Made by a program: the position numbers and the translations under genes. A model generated the notes under the pieces. That model made no database searches. It saw only the letters and a list, made by a program, of their open reading frames with translations, and was not told where the DNA came from. DNA of 24,210 nt from the NCBI GenBank assembly GCA_947481355.1, contig CANKGM010000005.1:1-24210 (forward strand), written 5' to 3'. The DNA comes from Chitinophagaceae bacterium (GTDB lineage: Bacteria; Bacteroidota; Bacteroidia; Chitinophagales; Chitinophagaceae). Position 1 is the first letter of the stretch; every line of letters begins with the position of its first letter. Positions 15,795 to 23,046 of the stretch are shown in pieces.

Positions 15795-16964
15795 CTAGTT
15801 TACTTGCACAATCAAAAATTTTAGGTAATTGGTGTTCTCCAGACTTCTCAATATTGGATGGTCAGGAGATTGTGCTTGAAAGACCACTTGACGGAGTGAT
15901 CTTTTTGCATCTTTAGCCGCGGCTTCAATGGTTTGGTAAAATAAGTCGGGCTGAATTAGGTTTGTACATGAAGACGTGACCAAGAATCCTCCAGGCTTCA
16001 AGAGTTTCATTCCCCGTAAGTTAATCTCTTTGTATCCACTCACTGCTTTTTGAATATTTTCTCTTGACTTTGTAAATGAAGGTGGGTCTAGCATAACAAC
16101 ATCCCATTTTTTGTCTTCTTTGCTCCATTGTTTTAGTGCATCGAATGCATTGATTGCCTGAAAACTACAGTTGGTTAACCCATTCAAGCTTGCATTTTCT
16201 TTCGACTGTTCAATCGCTGACTCTGAAATGTCTAGTCCTAAAACTTGTTTTGCACCATAATGTGCTGCATGAATCTCGAATGTTCCGGTATAGCAAAATG
16301 CACCAAGTACATCAGCGCCTTTAACGATATGTTGTATGGCTCTTCGATTGTCTCGTTGATCTAAAAAATAACCAGTCTTTTGTCCCTTGTCTAAGTCTAC
16401 CATGAATTTCAATCCATTTTCATTTATCATGATTCTGGTATCGAATGGTGCTGACAGAAATCCTTTTTTCTGTTCAAGTCCTTCTAATTCTCTTACCCCA
16501 ACATCATTTCGTTCATAAATACCCTTAGGGGAAAAGAGTTCTTCAATGGATTCAACAATTTCTTTTTTCCAAACGTCAATTCCAAGTGCCATAGACTGAA
16601 TAACGAAATAGTCATTAAACTTGTCAATAATCAATTGAGGGAGTCCATCCGCTTCACCAAAAACAAGTCTACAGTTTTCTGTAAACCCAATTTTCTTTCT
16701 GTACTCCCATGCGGCTTTGATCTTTCTAAGAAAGAATGCCTTGTCGATGGTCTCTTGTTTTTCGCGGGTAAGCAGACGTACTGGAATTTTGGAAGTTGGA
16801 TTTACGTATCCCTTGCCAATAAATTTACCATCATGGGTTACCACTTCTGCTATATCACCAGCAAGGATGGTATCGTCCATAAGATTGATCTCATTTGCAA
16901 AGATCCATGGATGGCCATTGATGATTCTATTGCTTATTTTACGATTCAGTACTACACGTTTCAT
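15795..16964 (-). CDS. Class I SAM-dependent rRNA cytosine methyltransferase (RlmI-like)
   Basis: Probable 23S rRNA m5C methyltransferase of the RlmI/YccW family (C1962 in E. coli). The protein has 389 residues. An N-terminal PUA RNA-binding domain (about 1-75, with NGHPWIFANE at 16-25) is followed by a linker domain and the catalytic Rossmann domain. The SAM site is GAFCYTGTFEIHAA (221-234); DPPSF (293-297) and TSSCT (330-334, which carries a cysteine) are the catalytic motifs. The ATG at 16964 is preceded four bases upstream by a perfect TAnnTTTG promoter box. The gene diverges from grpE with a 189-base gap. The exact target base is inferred from the family. Confidence 0.92.
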   Translation of the reverse strand: MKRVVLNRKISNRIINGHPWIFANEINLMDDTILAGDIAEVVTHDGKFIGKGYVNPTSKIPVRLLTREKQETIDKAFFLRKIKAAWEYRKKIGFTENCRLVFGEADGLPQLIIDKFNDYFVIQSMALGIDVWKKEIVESIEELFSPKGIYERNDVGVRELEGLEQKKGFLSAPFDTRIMINENGLKFMVDLDKGQKTGYFLDQRDNRRAIQHIVKGADVLGAFCYTGTFEIHAAHYGAKQVLGLDISESAIEQSKENASLNGLTNCSFQAINAFDALKQWSKEDKKWDVVMLDPPSFTKSRENIQKAVSGYKEINLRGMKLLKPGGFLVTSSCTNLIQPDLFYQTIEAAAKDAKRSLRQVVFQAQSPDHPILRSLENTNYLKFLIVQVN

Positions 16965-16968
16965 GCTG

Positions 16969-16976
16969 CAAAGGTA
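16969..16976 (-). promoter_or_regulatory. Putative -7 promoter box for the RlmI-like gene
   Basis: On the minus strand TACCTTTG matches TAnnTTTG exactly, with four bases (CAGC) between it and the ATG. This predicts a leaderless or almost leaderless mRNA. No TTG is found at the -33 distance. Confidence 0.5.
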
Positions 16977-17107
16977 CGTCTTGTCCTTTTTAGTATGACC
17001 TTGTCATTTAACCCATTGTTTTTTACACAAAAAGAGCTTTAACTCGCTGAAATAATCGAAATTTGCAATTCGTTTTACAGAAAGCAGACAATTTGGCTTA
17101 TTGCCGA

Positions 17108-17139
17108 TTGGTGGCAGAAAATTTGACCTACTGACTTTG
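17108..17139 (+). promoter_or_regulatory. Putative promoter of the grpE-dnaJ operon
   Basis: TTG (17108-17110), 21 bases, then TGACTTTG (17132-17139), which is TAnnTTTG with one mismatch. The grpE ATG follows 14 bases later. The rest of the 189-base gap (16965-17153) contains no hairpin or heat-shock CIRCE-type inverted repeat that I can recognise, only a short TGCC/GGCA inverted repeat next to the TTG. Confidence 0.5.
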
Positions 17140-17153
17140 CAAATTATAATACA

Positions 17154-17687
17154 ATGAAAGAAAAGGAAATACACCCAGACCAGGAAGAATCTACGCAAGA
17201 AGCGAATAATGAGCCTCTTTCAGCAGAACAAATTGTTCAAAATGAGCTTGAAGGGTTAAAAATTGAACTTGCTGAGCAAAAAGATAAGTTCATTAGGCTA
17301 TATGCAGAATTTGATAATTTTAAACGAAGAAGTGCGAAAGAGCGTATTGAAATGATGCAGACGGCTGGGAAAGAAGTTATACAGTCAATGCTTGAAGTGA
17401 TGGATGATTTTGACAGGGCGGAAAAGCAAATTCAAGGTAGCGACGATATCGCTCAAATTCGACAAGGGATTGCCTTGGTAATTTCTAAATTCAGGAATAC
17501 ACTTTCTTCACGTGGATTGAAAGAAATGAATTGTGTTGGACATGAGTTCAATCCTGACTTCCATGAGGCCATTACTGAGATTGATGTTGCAGAAGATATG
17601 AAAGGAAAAGTAGTTGATGAATTAGAAAAAGGGTATACCCTGAACGATAAGATTATTCGATTTTCAAAAGTCGTTGTAGGTAAATAA
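17154..17687 (+). CDS. grpE: Nucleotide exchange factor GrpE
   Basis: Releases ADP from the Hsp70 chaperone DnaK during the folding cycle in the cytoplasm. The 177 residues fit the family. The acidic, flexible N-terminus leads into a long coiled coil (about 25-90, including FDNFKRRSAKERIEM at about 56-70). The C-terminal beta domain carries the family pattern FNPDFHEAIT (about 128-137) and a final DKIIRFSKVVVGK. dnaJ follows 28 bases downstream on the same strand. dnaK is not in the window. Confidence 0.96.
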   Translation: MKEKEIHPDQEESTQEANNEPLSAEQIVQNELEGLKIELAEQKDKFIRLYAEFDNFKRRSAKERIEMMQTAGKEVIQSMLEVMDDFDRAEKQIQGSDDIAQIRQGIALVISKFRNTLSSRGLKEMNCVGHEFNPDFHEAITEIDVAEDMKGKVVDELEKGYTLNDKIIRFSKVVVGK

Positions 17688-17715
17688 AAAAAGCAGAGTC
17701 ACCTAAACTACACAA

Positions 17716-18885
17716 ATGGCAAAAAAAGATTTTTACGAGATACTTGGGGTTGCAAAATCATCAACTGCTGATGAAATTAAAAAGGCATATCGAAAGGTGG
17801 CAATGCAATTTCACCCTGACCGTAATCCTGGCGATAAGTCTGCGGAGGATAAGTTTAAAGAGGCTGCTGAGGCATATGAGATTTTGAGTGATCAGGAAAA
17901 ACGTGCTCAATATGATAAGTATGGCCATGCTGGTATGAATCAGCGTGGTGGCGGTTTTGGCGGTGGTCAAGGAATGAATATGGATGATATCTTCAGCAAT
18001 TTTGGAGATATTTTTGGCGATGATTTATTTGGTAGCTTTTTTGGCGGAGGCGGTGGTGGTCGTCAACGAAGCTCTGGAGGAAGGACTAAAGGAACCAGAG
18101 GAAGCAATTTGCGGATCAAGTTGAAAATGAATTATGAGGAGATTGCAAAAGGCGCTAACAAAACTGTCAAGGTAAAAAAATATACTCCATGTACTACGTG
18201 TAGTGGTTCTGGGGCGAAAGATAAAAGTTCTGTACAAACCTGTGCGACTTGTGGAGGAAATGGGCAGGTCAGAAAAGTGACCAATACATTTCTTGGTCAA
18301 ATGCAAACTGTAGGCACTTGTCCTACCTGCAATGGAGAAGGCTCTACTATTACTAGTAAATGTACTTCATGTAAAGGTGAAGGGCGTGTATATACAGAAG
18401 AAACAATGTCCATTGATATACCTGCTGGAGTGCAAGAGGGTATGCAACTTAGTTTGAGTGGTAAAGGAAATGCAGGGGAGCGAGGTGGAGCTTCTGGTGA
18501 CTTGATTGTTTTGATTGAAGAAGAGCAGCATGCAGAATTGCAACGCGATAATTTAAATGTTATATACGACATGTATATAACATTCGCCGATGCAGTTTTT
18601 GGGGCTAACCTTGAGGTTCCTACAATCGATGGAAGGGCAAAAATTAAAATACCCCCTGGAACGCAAGGTGGAAAAATATTTAGGTTAAAGGGTAAAGGAT
18701 TTCCTGCTATAAATTCTTATGAAAAGGGAGATCAATTAATTCATGTTAATGTGTGGATTCCTCAAGAAGTAACGAAAGAGGAAAAGGAAATAATCGAAAA
18801 ATTTAAAGAGTCGCCAAGTTTTCAGCCGAAACCTGACAAAAACGAAAAGAGTTTCTTTTCTAAAATCAAGGAAATGTTCGGCTAG
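17716..18885 (+). CDS. dnaJ: Chaperone protein DnaJ (Hsp40)
   Basis: Co-chaperone that delivers unfolded proteins to DnaK and stimulates its ATPase. The protein has 389 residues. The J domain (about 4-70) has the HPD motif at 33-35. A Gly/Phe-rich region (about 78-125) has long glycine runs. The zinc-finger region contains four CxxCxGxG repeats starting at Cys159, Cys176, Cys202 and Cys216. The substrate-binding C-terminal domains follow to about 370, ending in a lysine-rich tail. It is complete type I (class A) DnaJ, cotranscribed with grpE. The stop codon is 11 bases from the stop of convergent hpt, with no hairpin between. Confidence 0.97.
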   Translation: MAKKDFYEILGVAKSSTADEIKKAYRKVAMQFHPDRNPGDKSAEDKFKEAAEAYEILSDQEKRAQYDKYGHAGMNQRGGGFGGGQGMNMDDIFSNFGDIFGDDLFGSFFGGGGGGRQRSSGGRTKGTRGSNLRIKLKMNYEEIAKGANKTVKVKKYTPCTTCSGSGAKDKSSVQTCATCGGNGQVRKVTNTFLGQMQTVGTCPTCNGEGSTITSKCTSCKGEGRVYTEETMSIDIPAGVQEGMQLSLSGKGNAGERGGASGDLIVLIEEEQHAELQRDNLNVIYDMYITFADAVFGANLEVPTIDGRAKIKIPPGTQGGKIFRLKGKGFPAINSYEKGDQLIHVNVWIPQEVTKEEKEIIEKFKESPSFQPKPDKNEKSFFSKIKEMFG

Positions 18886-18896
18886 CAGAGCCATGA

Positions 18897-19433
18897 TTAA
18901 CTTTCTTTAAGTTGATGGATGTCTTTCAAATTTCGGCCAAATCCATTGTAATCTAGCCCATAGCCCACCACGAATAAATCGGGGATAGTAAATCCGAGAT
19001 AATCAATAGGAATAGGATGAGTTGTTGCTTCTTGTTTATGTAGAAGGGCACAGATGCGAATAGAAGATGGTTCTTCTTTCTTAAGTTCTGCAATAAAGGT
19101 GGAAAGTGTTTTACCAGTGTCTACAATGTCTTCAATTATAATTATATCTCGAGCGTTGATTGCAACATCCAGTCCTATTGATGTTGTGACACTACCAGAT
19201 GATTGGGTGCCAGAATAAGATGAAAGTTTTACAAAATTAATTTGTGAAGGGATATTGATTTGTTTGTACAAATCAGCCGCAAAAATGAATGACCCATTTA
19301 ATATTGCAATGAAAAGAGGCATTTTATCTTGATACTCAGCATTGATGGATGAAGCTATTCGGAAAACGGCCTCGGTAATTTTTGCCTCGTTTATATAAGT
19401 GACAAATTTTTTATCAAGTATCTTTTTGTCCAT
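18897..19433 (-). CDS. hpt: Hypoxanthine phosphoribosyltransferase
   Basis: Purine salvage enzyme: hypoxanthine (or guanine) plus PRPP gives IMP (or GMP) and pyrophosphate. The ATG at 19433 gives 178 residues, the usual family size. A start 15 codons upstream (19478) is possible but would overlap the preceding gene by 41 bases and add a tail that looks unrelated to the family. The PRPP-binding loop IIIIEDIVDTGKT (97-109) and the YGLDYNGFGRNL segment (158-169), which contacts the base, are clear. The conserved flexible loop contains SSYSGTQSSG (71-80). It is the last gene of a minus-strand cluster, with four bases between the glucosaminidase stop and this ATG. Confidence 0.95.
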   Translation of the reverse strand: MDKKILDKKFVTYINEAKITEAVFRIASSINAEYQDKMPLFIAILNGSFIFAADLYKQINIPSQINFVKLSSYSGTQSSGSVTTSIGLDVAINARDIIIIEDIVDTGKTLSTFIAELKKEEPSSIRICALLHKQEATTHPIPIDYLGFTIPDLFVVGYGLDYNGFGRNLKDIHQLKES

Positions 19434-19437
19434 TGAA

Positions 19438-20682
19438 TTATTTTGGGATCTTGAGGGATTGTCCAACCTGCAGCTCATTTCGTTTCATTGAATTTGCATC
19501 TTTGATCGAATCTATAGTTGTTTTGTATTTTTTTGCAATGGTATAAAGTGACTCGCCTTGTTTTACTACATGTAGGGCAATATGTTTTTTAGTGTGAGGG
19601 CTTTTTGCAAAGGGACGTGATTTTGATGTGGACTCATTATTTAGGAGTATTTTCTCTTTGTTTTTTAATCGTTTGTTTTTGTCAATATCGTTGAGGCTAA
19701 TTAGTGATTCAAGTCGAACACCTTCCTTTTGACTTATATCGTAAAGGCTTTCTCCACGTTGAACAATATGGATATCTTTGTCTGCATGCTTTTTTTTCTT
19801 TTGCAGAAAGATTAGCTGATCCTCTTTTAATAAAGTAGTCGATTTAGGGAGTTCGTTCCAGCTAAGAAGCTGTGATAGATGAACATGGTGCTTTTTAGAA
19901 ATTGAAAGCAATGATTGATTGGCTTTACAATAAACCACTCTCAGGCCATTTATAGTAAATATGCCTTTTTGGAATTCAGCAGGCTTGGGTTTTTTTTCTA
20001 CCTCTACTTCTTCATCTTGTATTTCGTCGTCGTTAAGAGAAAGAGTGTTTGAATCAATCAAATTGGTGCGTTTAGGTGATGAAGCCAAAGCACCTAAATC
20101 ATTTTCTAGTAAATTGAAATACGAACTTAATGCGCTTGAGTTGTCATCACTAAACTCATTGAGTGAATTGAGGTTGTAGGTTTCAATGAACTTAATGAGG
20201 TTTTGAGCGTAAATAGGACTTGTCGCATAGCCAGCTTTTTTCAATCCCCAAGCCCACGACTTATAATCATTCATGTCATAATTGAATAGGAATGCATAGC
20301 GTGGTTGTGACTTTAAATAATCTGAATGGTCGGTATATGAATCAATCGCTGAATTGTATTTTCTAAAACATTCGCCTGAGGCATCATCATCATGGTATAC
20401 TTTATCTCCTGTCCAACTTGTCTTGCATTTTATTCCAAAATGGTTATTGGATTGTTTTACCAAATCACTTCTTCCAGCATCAGTTTCCAGAATACCTTGT
20501 GCAATCTTTATCGATGCAGGAATTCCAGTTCTATCCATTTCTTGAATTGCCAATTGTGCATAGGTTTCGATATAGTTTACAATTGCAGGTGTTGTTACTT
20601 GTTGTGCACGTGAGTTTGTCTGCAGGGTAAGTAATAAGCCTATAGTTATAAAAAACGTAGAATATAATTTTCTTTTCAGCAT
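19438..20682 (-). CDS. Secreted glucosaminidase (GH73-like) with three LysM domains
   Basis: Peptidoglycan hydrolase that probably cuts N-acetylglucosaminyl linkages during wall growth or separation. It has 414 residues with a signal peptide (1 to about 26, cleavage near SRAQ). The glucosaminidase domain (about 36-170) is of the FlgJ/LytD type: IKIAQGILETDAGRS contains the likely catalytic Glu66, followed by NNHFGIKCK and a YNSAIDSYTDHSDYL helix. An acidic linker (about 175-235) leads to three LysM modules, a divergent one at about 250-295 and two clear ones at 305-348 (HIVQRGESLYDIS) and 371-414 (HVVKQGESLYTIA). It starts three bases after the O-methyltransferase stop and precedes hpt by four, so the three genes are cotranscribed. 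Confidence 0.94.
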   Translation of the reverse strand: MLKRKLYSTFFITIGLLLTLQTNSRAQQVTTPAIVNYIETYAQLAIQEMDRTGIPASIKIAQGILETDAGRSDLVKQSNNHFGIKCKTSWTGDKVYHDDDASGECFRKYNSAIDSYTDHSDYLKSQPRYAFLFNYDMNDYKSWAWGLKKAGYATSPIYAQNLIKFIETYNLNSLNEFSDDNSSALSSYFNLLENDLGALASSPKRTNLIDSNTLSLNDDEIQDEEVEVEKKPKPAEFQKGIFTINGLRVVYCKANQSLLSISKKHHVHLSQLLSWNELPKSTTLLKEDQLIFLQKKKKHADKDIHIVQRGESLYDISQKEGVRLESLISLNDIDKNKRLKNKEKILLNNESTSKSRPFAKSPHTKKHIALHVVKQGESLYTIAKKYKTTIDSIKDANSMKRNELQVGQSLKIPK

Positions 20683-20685
20683 TGT

Positions 20686-21324
20686 TTATTTTTTATACAA
20701 CAGGGTGAGTCCATCTCTGATGGTTAACATTACTTTTTCAACTCTACTGTCGTTTTTAATATATTGATTGAATTCATGGATAGCTTTTGCGTTTTTTCCC
20801 ACCAATGGATTTTTCAACACTTCTCCATGAAAAAAAACATTATCAAATAAAAACCAGGTGCCTGGTTTAACTTTTTCAATTAGTGATTCGAAATAACCCA
20901 AATATCCGGTTTTGTCTGCGTCTACAAAAATGAAATCCCAGTCTTTATTTAAATCAGCGATTATATCTTTGGCAGAACCAATGTGAATCTTTATTTGACT
21001 CTTATATTCACTGCGATCAAAATAAGATTGCGCGGTTAGGGCATCATTTTCTCTTTTTTCGATAGTATGCAGTTCTCCCTTTTCAGGTAATCCTTTAGCG
21101 AGACAAAGTGCGCTATATCCTACAAAGCTCCCAATCTCTAAAATCATTTTAGGCTTCATCATCCTGCTAAGCATGCTAAGAAATGCCCCTTGTAGAGGGC
21201 CACTTAGCATGTGTGCTTCTGGATGATGCTCTTCTGTGGTTTTTTGGATTTCATCCAACAATGAATCTTGCTGCGTGCTATGCTGCAACGCATACTGATT
21301 CAACTCTTGTAAAATGATATCCAT
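20686..21324 (-). CDS. O-methyltransferase (class I SAM, caffeoyl-CoA OMT-like family)
   Basis: SAM-dependent O-methyltransferase of the PF01596 type; the substrate is unknown. The ATG at 21324 gives 212 residues. A TTG five codons upstream (21339) is open in frame but lies inside the putative -7 promoter box, so the ATG is preferred. Motifs from the ATG: SAM-binding EIGSFVGYSA (63-72), VDADKTGY (134-141) and DNVFFHGEV (161-169), where Asp135, Asp161 and Asn162 would hold the divalent metal. No signal peptide. It is first in the minus-strand cluster with glucosaminidase and hpt. Bacterial relatives include TrmR-type tRNA methyltransferases, so a tRNA target is possible. Confidence 0.9.
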   Translation of the reverse strand: MDIILQELNQYALQHSTQQDSLLDEIQKTTEEHHPEAHMLSGPLQGAFLSMLSRMMKPKMILEIGSFVGYSALCLAKGLPEKGELHTIEKRENDALTAQSYFDRSEYKSQIKIHIGSAKDIIADLNKDWDFIFVDADKTGYLGYFESLIEKVKPGTWFLFDNVFFHGEVLKNPLVGKNAKAIHEFNQYIKNDSRVEKVMLTIRDGLTLLYKK

Positions 21325-21336
21325 GGTAGTTTTTTG

Positions 21337-21367
21337 CAAAATTACGCCCTTAAGCCTTCTGTTACAA
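21337..21367 (-). promoter_or_regulatory. Promoter of the O-methyltransferase-glucosaminidase-hpt cluster
   Basis: On the minus strand TTG (21367-21365), 20 bases, then TAATTTTG (21344-21337). Both the -33 and -7 elements of the Bacteroidota primary promoter are present with acceptable spacing. The ATG follows 12 bases after the box. This is the best two-element promoter in the window. Confidence 0.65.
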
Positions 21368-21394
21368 CTGAACTATGTTGTAGAAAAGTAAAAA

Positions 21395-22900
21395 TTAGTC
21401 TGCTTCTTTAGTAGAAATCATCCAAAGTCCTGCAAAAGTAAAAATTCCATTAATAAGCAGCATTTCAAAGCCAATTTGATAGCCATTAAACCAGATTACA
21501 GAGTTTTTAGCAAGAATATAACATATAGCCGGTGCAATCAAGCAAACTGCAGTTACTCCATATCCTTTACCGAGATGCCTTTTTGTTAGCATGCCAAATG
21601 AAAATAATCCTAATAATGGTCCATATGTATATCCAGCAAGGTCTAGTATGATATTGATAATTGATTTGTTATTGATCCACTTGAAAATAAGGATGCAAAA
21701 CATAAAGAGTACGGCAAAGCTTATGTGTGTTGTAATGCGAATTGCTTTTTGTTTTTTTTCTGTTAGATCAGCATTTCTTCTTATGCCAAGGATGTCGATA
21801 CAAAATGATGAGGTAAGTGCAGTTAATGCACCGTCTGCACTTGGAAATAAAGCAGAAATTAACGCTATGATGAAAATAATGCCAATAGCTGGTGGCAAAT
21901 GGAATAATGCTACGGTAGGAAAAACATCATCGCCTATTACATTCTTTCCCTGCAACAAGAGTTGCTTTCCTTCGTATACAGCACCTTGATCTAACATGTA
22001 TAAATATAGTAGTCCGCCTAAGAAGAGAAATAAAAGATTAACCAAGACCATAATGATTGTAAAGCTCAACATATTTTTTTGAGAGTCTCTTACAGTTCGT
22101 ACGCTGATGTTTTTTTGCATCATCTCTTGGTCAAGCCCTGTCATTGCAATGGCAATAACTGCGCCACCAATTAAGTTTTTGAACAAAAATGCCTTGCTCT
22201 TGTAATCAGTTTCTATCATTTTAGTGTATCCCTTTTCTGCCATCAGTGAAAAAGCCTGTCCTAGTGAAAGGTTCATGTGACTGAGGATATAGGATAAACA
22301 TATGATTAGCCCTAGAAGCATGAAGCTAGTTTGTAGGGTATCGGTATATACAATCGTTTTAACGCCACCTTTGAATGTATATAATAAAATCATGAGTAGG
22401 ATAAGGGCAGTAGTTACTGTGAAGGGTACCCCCATTTCATCTAAAATGAAAATTTGTAAAACGTTGATTACTAGAAATAGTCTCGCAGTCGCGCCAAAAG
22501 TGCGGGATATGATGAAGAAAAATGACCCTGTTTTATAACTTGATCTTCCAAATCGTTGGTCTAAATAATGATAAATCGAAGTAAGATTGAGCTTATAATA
22601 AAGCGGCAAGAGAACAAGTCCAATTACTACGTATCCAAAAATATATCCAATAGCGACTTGAAAATAACCGAATCCTTTAAATCCATTGAGTGCAAAGTCG
22701 CCAACTGTTCCAGGCACCGAAACGAATGTTACGCCAGATAATGATGTGCCAATCATACCAAAGGCAACCAACATCCAATTGGAGTTTCTATTGCCAATGA
22801 AAAAAGATTCATTTGTGGCGTTTCTAGAGGTATAGAATGCAACGCTAAGTAAAATGATAAAGTAGCCTGTAACGAACGAAAATAAAATAAGTGGTGACAT
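21395..22900 (-). CDS. Sodium/solute symporter (SSS family)
   Basis: Inner-membrane transporter that couples uptake of a small solute to sodium entry. The ATG at 22900 gives 501 residues and places the first membrane helix directly after the start. The frame stays open 44 codons further to an ATG at 23032, but that extension is basic, unlike the family, and would run across the promoter region. About thirteen membrane helices are visible, including GMIGTSLSGVTFVSVPG in the second, the typical SSS sodium-site helix region. The substrate cannot be told; related members carry sugars, proline, pantothenate, sialic acid or iodide. It diverges from recN. Confidence 0.9.
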   Translation of the reverse strand: MSPLILFSFVTGYFIILLSVAFYTSRNATNESFFIGNRNSNWMLVAFGMIGTSLSGVTFVSVPGTVGDFALNGFKGFGYFQVAIGYIFGYVVIGLVLLPLYYKLNLTSIYHYLDQRFGRSSYKTGSFFFIISRTFGATARLFLVINVLQIFILDEMGVPFTVTTALILLMILLYTFKGGVKTIVYTDTLQTSFMLLGLIICLSYILSHMNLSLGQAFSLMAEKGYTKMIETDYKSKAFLFKNLIGGAVIAIAMTGLDQEMMQKNISVRTVRDSQKNMLSFTIIMVLVNLLFLFLGGLLYLYMLDQGAVYEGKQLLLQGKNVIGDDVFPTVALFHLPPAIGIIFIIALISALFPSADGALTALTSSFCIDILGIRRNADLTEKKQKAIRITTHISFAVLFMFCILIFKWINNKSIINIILDLAGYTYGPLLGLFSFGMLTKRHLGKGYGVTAVCLIAPAICYILAKNSVIWFNGYQIGFEMLLINGIFTFAGLWMISTKEAD

Positions 22901-22928
22901 GATATAACCTTCTGGTGGAAAGATAATG

Positions 22929-22936
22929 CAAATATG
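22929..22936 (-). promoter_or_regulatory. Candidate -7 box for the symporter gene
   Basis: CATATTTG on the minus strand is one mismatch from TAnnTTTG, 28 bases before the preferred ATG. A TTG lies 23 bases upstream, slightly farther than usual. Its position inside the longer reading frame supports the shorter protein. Confidence 0.3.
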
Positions 22937-23034
22937 GAAATTCAAAAATGGCGTGATTGCAATACGGGGGATAACAACTTTGATTTTTGATGTTTTTCTT
23001 TTGCTAAATATGTTCTTTCTTTCTTGAATCATGT

Positions 23035-23042
23035 TAAATTTG
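23035..23042 (+). promoter_or_regulatory. Putative -7 promoter box for recN
   Basis: TAAATTTG matches TAnnTTTG exactly and lies four bases (ATCT) before the recN ATG, as in fmt and the RlmI-like gene. No TTG at the -33 distance is visible. Confidence 0.45.
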
Positions 23043-23046
23043 ATCT

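Noticed and set aside
16965..17153. Heat-shock operator (CIRCE-like) upstream of grpE-dnaJ
   Set aside because: No 9-bp inverted repeat with the CIRCE spacing is present; only a short TGCC/GGCA repeat is seen.
19434..19478. 15-residue N-terminal extension of Hpt
   Set aside because: It would overlap the end of the glucosaminidase gene; the ATG at 19433 gives the normal length and a four-base spacing.
21325..21339. TTG start of the O-methyltransferase
   Set aside because: The TTG is part of the TAATTTTG promoter box, so it would not be in the transcript; the ATG at 21324 is used instead.
21591..21989. 132-codon open frame on the plus strand within the symporter gene
   Set aside because: It is antisense to a conserved transporter and its product shows no recognisable family pattern; the same holds for 16635-17042, opposite the RlmI-like gene.
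22901..23032. 44-residue N-terminal extension of the symporter
   Set aside because: It is basic, unlike the family, has the candidate -7 box inside it, and the first membrane helix begins directly after the ATG at 22900.
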